A stretch of DNA of 64,000 nt from Bacillota bacterium (lineage in GTDB: Bacteria > Bacillota_I > Bacilli_A > Izemoplasmatales > Hujiaoplasmataceae): the NCBI GenBank assembly GCA_018816905.1, contig JAHIVB010000003.1, positions 62,001-126,000 on the forward strand, in the 5' to 3' direction. Made by a program: the position numbers and the translations under genes. Below, piece after piece: positions 24,488 to 33,528 of the stretch (position 1 is its first letter; every line of letters starts with the position of its first letter). The notes under the pieces are model-generated. The model was not told the origin of the DNA and ran no database searches. It saw only the letters and a list, made by a program, of their open reading frames with translations.

Positions 24488-25325
24488 GCTTTACTCCCCT
24501 CAATAAATTACAGTTTTCATCCAACTGTCTTTTTTCAAAAGGAGAATACATTTGATTTCTTCTAATGGCTTCGTCGAAATCCACGAGATGCCCATCAAAG
24601 TCAGGTCCGTCTACACAAGCAAATTTCATTTCATTTCCTACAGTAACACGGCACCCACCACACATGCCCGTTCCATCAATCATGATGGGATTCATGCTAA
24701 CGATGGTTTTGATATTGAATGGTTTTGTGGTTAAACTGACAAATTTCATCATTGGAAGCGGACCGATGGTAAAAACTTCATCATATCTTTCTCCGCTTTC
24801 CAAAAGTTTCTTTAAAGCGTTAGTGACAAATCCTTGATTACCGTTCGATCCGTCATCGGTAGTAACAATTAACATATCGCTGCACTGATTAAATTCATCT
24901 TCAAGAAATATTAAATCTTTATTTCTAAAACCAATAATCGTATGAACAATTGCCCCTTGGTCATGAAGAGCCTTCGCAACGGGGTAAGCAATGGCGCAAC
25001 CCACTCCACCTCCAACAACAGCGACTTTTTTTAATCCCTCCAGCTCGGATGCTCGGCCTAACGGACCGACAAAATCATGCAGGTAATCTCCTGCATTCAG
25101 TTGATTCATTTTAAAGGTAGTCGCGCCAATCTCTTGAAAAATAATGGTAATGGTTCCATCGACTCTATTAGCTTCAGTGATTGTCATCGGAACTCGTTCG
25201 CCATTTTCTTCGACTCTTAAAATAACAAATTGACCAGGTTTAGCATGTTTCACGACATATGGCGCTTTCACTTTCATTAACGATACTTTCGGTGCCAATG
25301 CTCTTTTTTCTGTAATTAGGAACAT
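24480..25325 (-). CDS. nfnA: NAD-binding small subunit of the Nfn transhydrogenase
   Basis: 281 residues. A flavin-binding ferredoxin-reductase fold covers the first 100 residues (PGQFVILRVEENGERVPMTI). An NAD site follows (VVGGGVGCAIAYPVA), and a C-terminal [2Fe-2S] ligand set is seen in MCGGCRVTVGNEMKFACVDGP. This is the sulfide dehydrogenase/DHODH electron-transfer subunit layout found in NfnA. It overlaps nfnB and precedes it in the same transcript. GAGGAG lies six bases before the ATG. Confidence 0.88.
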   Translation of the reverse strand: MFLITEKRALAPKVSLMKVKAPYVVKHAKPGQFVILRVEENGERVPMTITEANRVDGTITIIFQEIGATTFKMNQLNAGDYLHDFVGPLGRASELEGLKKVAVVGGGVGCAIAYPVAKALHDQGAIVHTIIGFRNKDLIFLEDEFNQCSDMLIVTTDDGSNGNQGFVTNALKKLLESGERYDEVFTIGPLPMMKFVSLTTKPFNIKTIVSMNPIMIDGTGMCGGCRVTVGNEMKFACVDGPDFDGHLVDFDEAIRRNQMYSPFEKRQLDENCNLLRGVKHD

Positions 25326-25476
25326 AATATCTCCTCAAAAAAATCATTATCTTATTATATCACTATCAAGCCACTCACTCAAGAAAGAATCATGTTCCCC
25401 AAGTGAAAAAACTGTAAAAGGAAGTATCATTTCATAGGCATAGTAAAAAAATATTTATCTTTTTTTTAAATTCAAC

Positions 25477-25504
25477 TTGAAAACTCATTTCTCTATGATA
25501 TAAT
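25477..25504 (+). promoter_or_regulatory. Promoter of the T-box/asnB transcript
   Basis: TTGAAA at 25477-25482, a 16-base spacer and TATAAT at 25499-25504. The transcript should begin near 25511. Confidence 0.75.
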
Positions 25505-25510
25505 CGTCCT

Positions 25511-25776
25511 AATATAAAAAAGCGTTGAGAAAGAGAAGTAATTCAATTTCGATGGAAAAGCGAATCTAGGATGGTGCAAGCTAGAGACCAAAGATTGAAT
25601 GAATAACACTTTTTAGCTACTTATCGAAAGAGAAATCAAGTAGGTTAAGTCGGGGAGCATGCCGTTATCAATTGCGACTTTTCATCGGAAAGTAAAGCAG
25701 GCTTTTTTTAAAGCAATTTGGGTGGTACCGCGGATCAAGTGATTCGTCCCTTTCTAGGGATGAATCACTTTTTTTA
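25511..25776 (+). ncRNA. T-box leader, Asn specifier, upstream of asparagine synthase
   Basis: The leader shows the full T-box layout. Stem I begins with GAGAAAGAGAAGTAA and has the apical motif GGTGCAAGC (25573-25581). The 3' side of the specifier loop reads GAATAACAC with the Asn codon AAC at 25605-25607, followed by the conserved A. The T-box sequence AATTTGGGTGGTACCGCGG is at 25715-25733. It is followed by a terminator hairpin (25737-25770, GTGATTC...GAATCAC) and T-run. Uncharged tRNA-Asn should bind and prevent termination, raising asparagine synthase expression when asparagine is scarce. Confidence 0.95.
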
Positions 25777-25794
25777 TTTATAAGGAGGAATATT

Positions 25795-27366
25795 ATGTGT
25801 GGAATCATTGTATCTGAAATGGAAGTAAAAGGCTTGGAATCCGGTTTGAAAAAGATCACAAAAAGAGGGCCTGATTCTTCTTCGGTTATCCAATATAAGG
25901 ATAATGTATTCATGTTCAACAGACTAGCAATCATGGATCTTCATGAAACCGGAATGCAGCCATTTGTGTATGGAAACAACATTCTTGTTGCGAATGCTGA
26001 AATCTATAATTACAAACTATTAAAGAATGAATATTGTTCTCTTATCGATTTTAAAGGAGCTTCCGATTGTGAAGTGTTATTGCCATTATATGAGCAATTC
26101 AAATGCGAAATGTTTTCGATGCTCGATGCTGAATTTGCGATTGTATTGTATGATTCATCTCTTGATGGACTGATAGCCGCAAGAGACCCTTTGGGAATTC
26201 GCCCTTTATTTTACGGGAAATTGAAATCCAGTTCAAAAATAGTTTTTGCCTCGGAGGCCAAAGCAATCATTGATATCGTCGATACAGTGATTCCTTTTCC
26301 GCCAGGACACTATTATAAGAATGGAAATTTCACTAAATTCACAGACTTTTTGGATGTCACACATTATGTCGATGATTCATTTGAAGTCATTCTTAAAGAG
26401 ATTCGCACAAGGTTAATAGAGTCGGTGATAAAGAGAATGGATAGTGACGCCCCCCTTGCATACCTGTTGAGTGGAGGGCTTGATTCTTCTCTTGTCTGTT
26501 CCATTGCCTCACGGCATTTGAACAAAAAAATTAAAACATATAGTATAGGAATGGATACAGATCCTATTGACTTAAAATATGCAAAGCAGGTTGCAAAATA
26601 CCTTAATACAGAACACGAAGAAGTCATTATAACAAAAGAACAGGTGCTTGACTCTCTTGAAGAAGTCATTATCGCTTTGGAGACTTATGATATAACCACG
26701 ATCAGAGCGAGCGTTGGAATGTATCTTCTTTCAAAACATATTCATGAGACTTCAGATGTTAAAGTATTGTTGACGGGTGAAGTCAGTGACGAGCTTTTCG
26801 GATATAAATATACGGACTTCGCTCCGACACCGGAGGCGTTTCAAAGAGAATGCGTGAAAAGAATTGAAGAAATTCATATGTATGACGTCCTTCGTGCAGA
26901 CAGATGCCTAGCAAGCAATAGTCTAGAGGCTAGAGTTCCATTTGGAGATATCGGATTTGTATCTTATGTTATGAGGATTCCGCCTAAATTCAAAATGAAC
27001 AGCTACAATCAAGGGAAATACTTGCTTAGGAAGGCATTTGAAGGGGATTTTCTACCAAAAGAGATACTATACCGAGAAAAAGCTGCATTTTCAGATGCCA
27101 TAGGTCACTCGCTTGTAGATTGTTTGAAAGAGTATGCAGATGCAGTATATACCGATGATGAATTTATACAATTATGTCAAATATATACAAATCCATCTCC
27201 TTTCACAAAAGAATCGTTATTATATAGAGAAATTTTCGAACGGCATTACTCAGGTCATTCAAGCATGGTGAAGGACTTCTGGATGCCAAATAAGGAATGG
27301 CCGGGATGCCAAGTAGGTGATCCATCTGCTCGAGTTTTGTCCAATTACGGTAAATCAGGTGAATAA
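25795..27366 (+). CDS. asnB: Glutamine-hydrolysing asparagine synthase
   Basis: 523 residues. The class II glutaminase domain starts with the nucleophile Cys2 (MCGI), which requires this start codon; AAGGAGG lies seven bases before it. RGPDSS and NAEIYNY bind glutamine. The synthase domain begins near 200 and has the PPi-loop SGGLDSSLV and the later ATP/aspartate contacts LLTGEVSDELFGY. It makes Asn from Asp, Gln and ATP. At 523 residues it is near the length of E. coli AsnB. The Asn-specific T-box in front agrees with the product, and a strong terminator follows. Confidence 0.95.
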   Translation: MCGIIVSEMEVKGLESGLKKITKRGPDSSSVIQYKDNVFMFNRLAIMDLHETGMQPFVYGNNILVANAEIYNYKLLKNEYCSLIDFKGASDCEVLLPLYEQFKCEMFSMLDAEFAIVLYDSSLDGLIAARDPLGIRPLFYGKLKSSSKIVFASEAKAIIDIVDTVIPFPPGHYYKNGNFTKFTDFLDVTHYVDDSFEVILKEIRTRLIESVIKRMDSDAPLAYLLSGGLDSSLVCSIASRHLNKKIKTYSIGMDTDPIDLKYAKQVAKYLNTEHEEVIITKEQVLDSLEEVIIALETYDITTIRASVGMYLLSKHIHETSDVKVLLTGEVSDELFGYKYTDFAPTPEAFQRECVKRIEEIHMYDVLRADRCLASNSLEARVPFGDIGFVSYVMRIPPKFKMNSYNQGKYLLRKAFEGDFLPKEILYREKAAFSDAIGHSLVDCLKEYADAVYTDDEFIQLCQIYTNPSPFTKESLLYREIFERHYSGHSSMVKDFWMPNKEWPGCQVGDPSARVLSNYGKSGE

Positions 27367-27382
27367 TATATTAAAGATTATT

Positions 27383-27419
27383 AAAAAAGTAGACTGCTTA
27401 TAAAAGCGTCTACTTTTTT
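27383..27419 (+). terminator. Intrinsic terminator of asnB
   Basis: 12-bp stem AAAAAAGTAGAC / GTCTACTTTTTT with a 13-base loop. Confidence 0.9.
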
Positions 27420-27485
27420 GAGTTCATTTCCATTTTGACTCTTTGTTATTCGTGAAACATAAACCCTGTACTACACAAGCACTTC

Positions 27486-29144
27486 TTAATTGACCGATTC
27501 AAGTTGCGAATGTTGAGCAGTAAGTGTAGGAACACAAGTGGCCATATGGTTCTTTACATAGATGATTTCATCATACATATCTTTATTCTCTTCTATAATC
27601 ACATGACTTACATTCACAACTGTTACATCCTTTAATGACAGTAAGCGTTCTTCGATTTCCTTTGCCTTCTCATAGTCTAAAGATGCAAATGCTTCATCCA
27701 AAAAGATGATGTCTGCTTGATTCAATAGACCTCTAGCAATTGCAATTCGACTTTTTTCTCCACCTGAAATATTCTTACCGTTATCGAGTATCATTCGCTC
27801 AAGTCCATCCGGGTGTGATTTGACGAATTCAATGAGTCCCGCCCTGTCGATTGCATCCATTACTTCAGTATCGCTAAAATTTTTATAGAGCGTCAGGTTA
27901 TTTCTTAATGTCTCTTCAAATAAGAAAATCTGTTGCTCGATGTTCGCAATTTTTGAAAAATAGTCTACTTTTTTGATATCAGCTAAATTTATACCATCAA
28001 TATAAATGGCTCCGCTATTTGGTGAAAAGTACTTTCTAAGCAGACGAAGAACGGTTGACTTTCCTCCACCACTTGGTCCAACAACCAAATACTTTTTCCC
28101 TTTTTCAAAACGTATGTCAACATTGTCTAATACTATGTTGTCGCTATATGAAAATGATACGGCTTTGAATTCGACGCTTTCTTTCAATCCATCAAACGAT
28201 TTCGTTTCAACAAATACGGATTGGTTTTTAAGTGTTTCTTCAATTCGAACGAACAGTGATTTCACTGAAAGAATTCTTGGAAGCGCATCCGAGAATTGCG
28301 CAACCGGGCCAATGATGTTGTCAATATTTTGAGCAACTACCGCTACTCCCGAAAACAGAATTATTCCTTTGAGAGTTAGGAAAGACACAAAGAACATCAG
28401 CCCTAAAAAAGTAATTCCGAAATTCATGTTTTGGATTGCATATACATAAGACATTATTCTGTCGATGACGTATTTCTTTTCTTGGATTTTTTTGCTTTCT
28501 GAATGGTATGTCTCTGTAATCCGAGATTCCAGATCATTCGTTTTGATGATATGGAAAGCGGATAGGACTTCCTTGATGAACCCACCATATTTTGACATCA
28601 TTTCCGACCGTTCTTTGTTATGCTTTTTAATAGGTTTTGAAGAAAGAACAGAAATGACGGCGTTTAGTCCAATCATTGCGACTCCAATTAAAATAATCAA
28701 TGGATTGATTAAAAGGATAATTAAGATGGAGGTTGCAAAGTTAATAAACCCTTCCAACATATTTATTATCTGTTCGACATAGTCTTTTTCAATCAGATTA
28801 AAGTCATTTGTCAACGCGGATACATACAAAGCGTTATTCTCGCTTTGAAATTCGCTGATATTCTTTTGAAATACTTTTTTGATGTAATCGCCTTTCATAT
28901 GAACCATCGCGTCTCTTACCACAAAACTTTTGACAAAAGATGTGACTAGATTTACCGGCAATAACAATATTGCAAAGAGCATTACCAATTTAGCTTGATC
29001 TAAAAACAAGCCCCATTCTCCCTCAAGAGCAATATTGATTAAATCATACAAAGCAAAGGAAAGTTTGAAATTGATAAACGCGAACAATATAAATATCAAC
29101 AATGCAAGATATAGTTGTTTAAAATACAATATTTTCTTTTTCAT
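27486..29144 (-). CDS. ABC exporter half-transporter, second subunit
   Basis: 552 residues. An N-terminal membrane domain of six helices (about 1-300) is followed by an ATPase domain with Walker A GPSGGGKST, Q-loop NIEQQIFLF, signature ISGGEKSRIAIARG, Walker B IIFLDEA and the H-loop region NVSHV. It overlaps the upstream half-transporter by four bases (ATGA), so the two very likely form a heterodimeric exporter of the multidrug/lipid/peptide type. The substrate cannot be read from sequence. Confidence 0.85.
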   Translation of the reverse strand: MKKKILYFKQLYLALLIFILFAFINFKLSFALYDLINIALEGEWGLFLDQAKLVMLFAILLLPVNLVTSFVKSFVVRDAMVHMKGDYIKKVFQKNISEFQSENNALYVSALTNDFNLIEKDYVEQIINMLEGFINFATSILIILLINPLIILIGVAMIGLNAVISVLSSKPIKKHNKERSEMMSKYGGFIKEVLSAFHIIKTNDLESRITETYHSESKKIQEKKYVIDRIMSYVYAIQNMNFGITFLGLMFFVSFLTLKGIILFSGVAVVAQNIDNIIGPVAQFSDALPRILSVKSLFVRIEETLKNQSVFVETKSFDGLKESVEFKAVSFSYSDNIVLDNVDIRFEKGKKYLVVGPSGGGKSTVLRLLRKYFSPNSGAIYIDGINLADIKKVDYFSKIANIEQQIFLFEETLRNNLTLYKNFSDTEVMDAIDRAGLIEFVKSHPDGLERMILDNGKNISGGEKSRIAIARGLLNQADIIFLDEAFASLDYEKAKEIEERLLSLKDVTVVNVSHVIIEENKDMYDEIIYVKNHMATCVPTLTAQHSQLESVN

Positions 29145-30784
29145 ACAGCCGCCTCCGAAAAGTACTCTAGCCCATCATACTTAGTCAAATAGCCGTCTTT
29201 AATTTCCAACACAACATCGTATTGGTCCGTAATCCCATCAAAATATTTATGGCTGATTGCGATTACTGTAGAATCCAAATCCAGAATTGTCTGTTCAATT
29301 TGTCTTCCGAGTTCATCATTTAAAGAGGACGTTGCCTCATCGATAAACATAATCTCAGCTTTTTTACAGAGCGCTCGCGCAATTGAAACTCTTTGCCTTT
29401 CTCCTCCAGACAGGTTTTTGCCATTTTCCGAAATCAATGTATGAATTCCGTTTTCTAGAGAATCAACAAATTCTAACAACCCAGCCTTTTTGCACGCTTG
29501 ATATACTTCTTCGTCTGTGTATGGTTTGAATAGGGTGATGTTGTCTTTTAGAGACGCTTCAAAAAGAAAGACATCTTGGTACACATAAGATACTTTTTCG
29601 TTAAAAGACGTAGAAGAAATCAGTTTCATATTTGTACCGTCGACAATAATGTTTCCATCGTAGTCGTCAAGCATATGTGACAACAGTTTGAATAGGGTCG
29701 TTTTCCCAGATCCTGACGGTCCTTTGACAAGATGTTTTTTTCCTTTTTCCAATGTGAAATGAATCGATTTGAAAACCGGTGTTTCATCATAAGCGAAACT
29801 AACCTGATTCACATCGATTTTTTCTTTGAACACGAATGGTTTGCGTTTTTCTTCTTCTTCAATTACAGCTTCCTCATTTGTTATTTTTTCAAATATGGCC
29901 TTCGAGGATTTTAAGACGTTTACCAAAGGAAACAAGTTCACGAGAGGGAAGATTGCGGAAGAGGAGAGTTGAATCGTCAACATCATCAAACCATATCCAA
30001 CTCCCGCTTGAGTTTGATACGTTAGGTATACAATTAGTCCAATTAAAACAAAATACCCTATGGTAGCGTTAAAATTCAATTGGAACGAAGTAAATACGTT
30101 ATATGAATACTTTTTGCCCTCCAAAGCAGCAATCTGTTTCTTGTTTTTTTTCTGGAAGGCTTCTTCCATATTGTTCAATTTCAAGATTTCTAGCCCAGTA
30201 AAAACATTGGATGCATTGACAGTAAACTCTTCATTGGCAGTGGATACCTCTTTTTGAAGTGAAATAGTCTTTTTCTCGAAAAGCTTCGAAACAACAAGTA
30301 CAAATATAGATACTCCGAAAATGATGAGTGCCAATTGCCAATTGACAAATGCAAGGATTACCATAACTGAGACGTACATCGCAATTCGAAAGATAAAATT
30401 AATCAAAGATACAAAGAATGAGTTTTCAAACGTATTGATATCGTTTATTAGATTTGATGCATATACATCCCTTGACTGTTTATTGAACTGTTTGTAACTC
30501 ATCTTAATGATTTTGTCAAACGCTCTGATTCTTAGTGATAGCAAAATGTCTCTCATATAGGAGATTCTCATCAATCTTGAAATAACGAAAAAGGCACCAT
30601 CTAAAATTAAGTAGACAATTGCAATAATCAATACCAAGTAAAAAAAACTCATCGAGTTTCTTTGCACAATCTCAAAAATCAGAGATACGATAACGATTTG
30701 TGCTAAATTTCTGAACACCGGAAATAAACAAGCAACCAAGTATAATGCAAATTTCCCTTTATGTTCAAGAAGCATATTCTTCAT
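29141..30784 (-). CDS. ABC exporter half-transporter, first subunit
   Basis: 547 residues. Six N-terminal membrane helices precede an ATPase domain with Walker A GPSGSGKTT, signature LSGGERQRVSIARAL, Walker B IMFIDEATSS and an H-loop His (AISHKYFD). AAGGGTGA precedes the ATG. The glutamate after Walker B is present in both subunits, so no catalytic asymmetry is obvious. The promoter is bracketed by two copies of TGTGTYTTACACA, which predicts repressor control and perhaps an inducing toxic compound. Confidence 0.87.
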   Translation of the reverse strand: MKNMLLEHKGKFALYLVACLFPVFRNLAQIVIVSLIFEIVQRNSMSFFYLVLIIAIVYLILDGAFFVISRLMRISYMRDILLSLRIRAFDKIIKMSYKQFNKQSRDVYASNLINDINTFENSFFVSLINFIFRIAMYVSVMVILAFVNWQLALIIFGVSIFVLVVSKLFEKKTISLQKEVSTANEEFTVNASNVFTGLEILKLNNMEEAFQKKNKKQIAALEGKKYSYNVFTSFQLNFNATIGYFVLIGLIVYLTYQTQAGVGYGLMMLTIQLSSSAIFPLVNLFPLVNVLKSSKAIFEKITNEEAVIEEEEKRKPFVFKEKIDVNQVSFAYDETPVFKSIHFTLEKGKKHLVKGPSGSGKTTLFKLLSHMLDDYDGNIIVDGTNMKLISSTSFNEKVSYVYQDVFLFEASLKDNITLFKPYTDEEVYQACKKAGLLEFVDSLENGIHTLISENGKNLSGGERQRVSIARALCKKAEIMFIDEATSSLNDELGRQIEQTILDLDSTVIAISHKYFDGITDQYDVVLEIKDGYLTKYDGLEYFSEAAV

Positions 30785-30798
30785 AGATTCACCCTTAC

Positions 30799-30811
30799 TG
30801 TGTCTTACACA
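30799..30811. promoter_or_regulatory. Palindromic operator box 1 (ABC exporter)
   Basis: TGTGTCTTACACA, placed at the predicted transcription start. It is nearly identical to the complement of the second box 33 bases away, about three helical turns. Confidence 0.6.
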
Positions 30812-30839
30812 TTATTAGAATATCATAGTACTGTGTAAA
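30811..30839 (-). promoter_or_regulatory. Putative promoter of the ABC exporter
   Basis: TTTACA (complement of 30834-30839), a 17-base spacer and AATAAT (complement of 30811-30816). The -35 is embedded in operator box 2. Confidence 0.5.
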
Positions 30840-30844
30840 ACACA
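30832..30844. promoter_or_regulatory. Palindromic operator box 2 (ABC exporter)
   Basis: TGTGTAAAACACA (complement TGTGTTTTACACA), which differs from box 1 at one position. It covers the -35 of the exporter promoter. Confidence 0.6.
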
Positions 30845-31017
30845 ATACCTAATTTTATTTTTTTGATTTACATCGATAAAAAGAAAAAAGTCATATTAGA
30901 ATTCCTAATATAACTGTGTTCCCAATCCTAATTTGTGTGGCTCCGTGTCGTATGAAAAGTCAACCTATATTATACTTCATCTAGAGCGCAAGAAAAAATT
31001 AAGTCTATATTTATGTT

Positions 31018-31407
31018 TTATGTTTGGTTGGACTCCCAAACGCTTTTGTCAATGTAAAATTGAGTGATTTGATTGTCGATTTCATCAGTAGATAAGACAT
31101 ATAGTTTTCCAGTTCTAACATCTTCTTCAACATAATGAGATTGTATTGTTGTGAAAAATTGCTCATAGCTAAATTCTGAATCTTCGATTGGTTGATACAA
31201 ATAGATGAATTGAGATTCTCCTACTCCTAAATATTTAGCGCTAAGAGTATCTTTTCCATCATCTGGATTGATGTAATAAAATAGTTCTTCATCAACAACA
31301 ATGACATGAACTTCATAATAATCGCTTTGAATATCACTGCAACCAAGCAAATTCAATACCAAGAGAAATGCACAAATTGACAAACTCAAAATCCTTTTCA
31401 GTTTCAT
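31018..31407 (-). CDS. Small lipoprotein of unknown function
   Basis: 129 residues. A lipoprotein signal peptide ends in NLLGC (lipobox Cys at about 23), so the protein should be anchored on the outer face of the membrane. The rest is acidic, with no domain I recognise. The ATG at 31407 gives a proper signal peptide and has GAGG eight bases upstream; the frame continues further upstream but without such signals. It is probably a single gene. Confidence 0.65.
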   Translation of the reverse strand: MKLKRILSLSICAFLLVLNLLGCSDIQSDYYEVHVIVVDEELFYYINPDDGKDTLSAKYLGVGESQFIYLYQPIEDSEFSYEQFFTTIQSHYVEEDVRTGKLYVLSTDEIDNQITQFYIDKSVWESNQT

Positions 31408-31591
31408 TCCTTTCGCCTCACTTTGTATTTGAAAAATCATTTTAAAGAATCAATTAATCCATTATCCTGAACATAATAATATCATAATAAAATATAGAAA
31501 AAAAGAGGGGTTAAGTGGAAACCGAACAAAGGATAAAAAAAATAATTTGTCCATCAATTAGGCGAGAAACAACCAAAATAATAGAAAATAT

Positions 31592-32842
31592 CTATTTGTA
31601 TAAATTAAGATATACTTCTTCCGAAATTGCCGGCACCATATAATTCACATACTGCGCCATGAACTCATCCTCAAATATCGTTCTATAATAATCAAAATCC
31701 AAATTTGAAGAATAGACATTAGCAAGGAAGTCTTCAGAATAATAAGACTGACTGAGTCCAAACGAATCTAAATCTCCTTCGTCAGGATAAATATCAAATT
31801 CTAATATCCCGTTACGAATAAAGCAATTTTGAACCTCTTTCTCGCTAGCAATCACATCATCTAGATAAATAGTACAAGAATCATCATCTTGATGAATCAA
31901 TAGTTGATTCCATTCATCAAGAAATAATAAGTTATATGTAGTTTGGGTAATTTCTCCACTTGGATTATAATATGTCTTTGATACCGTGCGTAGTTCACTA
32001 TCTAAAATAGCAATAGAATCAATAGCATAATCTAATTCATCATCATCATTTCTGTAAAAGTTAATTGAAATATCGGCATTATTTGTTTGATCGTAATATG
32101 TGAAAGAATAACTATTACTCGTCTCGAGAAAAATCGAATCTTGACGACTAAATAGATTATCAGAACCTAATAATGATACGTAATTATACTCCCCTATAAA
32201 TTGATGCCCATAATGAATGAAATGGTCTCCTAATTTCACTTCATAAACCAAAGTAAATTCAGTTTCCATAGTTCGGGAATTTTCCCACATGAATGTATAG
32301 TTATAGGTTGGAGATTCGGAGATAGTATAATCAACAATAAGCCTCTTATAATATATCCTATTACTATCCATATTTTGATAATAGACTTCAAAGACCGAAA
32401 ACGGTTCATTAAGTTCCATTCTATACACATACTTTGTTGTTACTTCATAAGAAGTATCTTTGTGGTAGACTACTTTGCAATGGTTATTTGTTGATTCCGT
32501 AAAAGTCGGACATTGATCATACAAGGAATCAAAAGTAGACTTTAGGTCATTAACTACAGTAACGAAATATTTTGCTGTTGAGTTCTCGGTGTATCTCTCG
32601 CCCGGAATAGCAATTTCACTTCGATCAATATATCCTCCGTTTGTAGACTCTACTCCTAAGCTATGAGGATAAGCAGGCTCCAACACAGAGAGTTCATCGA
32701 ATGTTTCTAAATCTGGAAATTGACTCAGAAAATTTGTATAGACAAGGTCATTTTCAATTCTTTGGTTCCTTTTTATAAGTGTAAATGCTGTTATCGTACT
32801 TCCGACAACAATAATCGAAAGGACAATGATTAGTTTTTTCAT
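31592..32842 (-). CDS. Uncharacterised membrane-anchored extracytoplasmic protein
   Basis: 416 residues, family not recognised. Residues 3-23 form a single hydrophobic helix followed by KRNQR, which looks like an uncleaved signal anchor. The remainder is polar, Tyr/Asp/Asn-rich and predicted beta-rich, in composition like the outer domain of the protein at 20837. GGAGACTGAAG precedes the ATG, and a TATAAT lies about 65 bases upstream. No neighbour suggests a pathway. Confidence 0.55.
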   Translation of the reverse strand: MKKLIIVLSIIVVGSTITAFTLIKRNQRIENDLVYTNFLSQFPDLETFDELSVLEPAYPHSLGVESTNGGYIDRSEIAIPGERYTENSTAKYFVTVVNDLKSTFDSLYDQCPTFTESTNNHCKVVYHKDTSYEVTTKYVYRMELNEPFSVFEVYYQNMDSNRIYYKRLIVDYTISESPTYNYTFMWENSRTMETEFTLVYEVKLGDHFIHYGHQFIGEYNYVSLLGSDNLFSRQDSIFLETSNSYSFTYYDQTNNADISINFYRNDDDELDYAIDSIAILDSELRTVSKTYYNPSGEITQTTYNLLFLDEWNQLLIHQDDDSCTIYLDDVIASEKEVQNCFIRNGILEFDIYPDEGDLDSFGLSQSYYSEDFLANVYSSNLDFDYYRTIFEDEFMAQYVNYMVPAISEEVYLNLYK

Positions 32843-33195
32843 CTTCAGTCTCCGTCAAAGAAAAGAATATAATATGGATACAGATGCTTTGCTATAATAA
32901 AGTAATTATATCATAAAATAATATTAATAAAAGACTGTATATTATTTATAACTATTGATGATGTGATTTTTGTCTTTCGGGTTTCAATAGAAATTTGTGA
33001 AAAATAGGTCATATCGAATCATCTTAATGTAAATAACTCTCATTCTCATTTCCATATTGAAGAAGCTTGTAAAGTCGCATATTCAAGATTTCTTAATTTG
33101 AAATCAATGTATGATAATCAACAAAAAAAGATGGAGGTTAGCCATCTTTTCTTGTATGAACAAAAGAACAATGTTACTTTTGTTTATTCGCAGAA
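32843..33195. other. Intergenic region before the tRNA-Thr/Val pair
   Basis: About 350 bases. The left part holds a probable promoter for the 31592 gene on the minus strand (TATAAT, complement of about 32910-32916). The right part holds the tRNA terminator. The middle has a short open plus-strand stretch (about 33010-33150) without a start or ribosome site. I see no gene. Confidence 0.5.
33123..33150 (-). terminator. Intrinsic terminator of the tRNA-Val/tRNA-Thr transcript
   Basis: Stem AAAAGATGG (33126-33134) / CCATCTTTT (33142-33150), followed on the minus strand by a T-run (complement of 33123-33129). Confidence 0.8.
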
Positions 33196-33272
<77 letters not shown>

Positions 33273-33273
33273 A

Positions 33274-33349
33274 TGGTGGAGGTTGACGGGATCGAACCGC
33301 CGACCCTCTGCTTGTAAGGCAGATGCTCTCCCAGCTGAGCTAAACCTCC
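33274..33349 (-). tRNA. tRNA-Val (TAC)
   Basis: 76 bases with CCA encoded. Acceptor GGAGGTT / AACCTCC, anticodon arm CTGCCTTACAAGCAG with anticodon TAC, T-arm GCGGTTCGATCCCG. Confidence 0.95.
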
Positions 33350-33528
33350 ATGGTTATCTTTGCTATTAAATTTCTGTTTTTTCATTTGTCTTGCATTACA
33401 ATTTTACTAAATAGGCAATGCATTGTCAAGAAAAAGATTTAAAAAATGCGATTTAAAAATCGATTGTTTTACCTTTCTATTATTCGTTTATAAAATCGGT
33501 AAAATCGAATAGATAAATGTAACTAAAA

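Noticed and set aside
23090-25325. Glutamate synthase small chain plus dihydroorotate dehydrogenase electron-transfer subunit
   Set aside because: There is no glutamate synthase large chain or pyrD nearby, and the overlapping pair is the diagnostic NfnB/NfnA arrangement.
33010-33190. Open plus-strand stretch that might be the C-terminal remnant of a transposase
   Set aside because: There is no start codon with a ribosome site, no recognisable transposase motif and no inverted repeats. It runs into the tRNA terminator.
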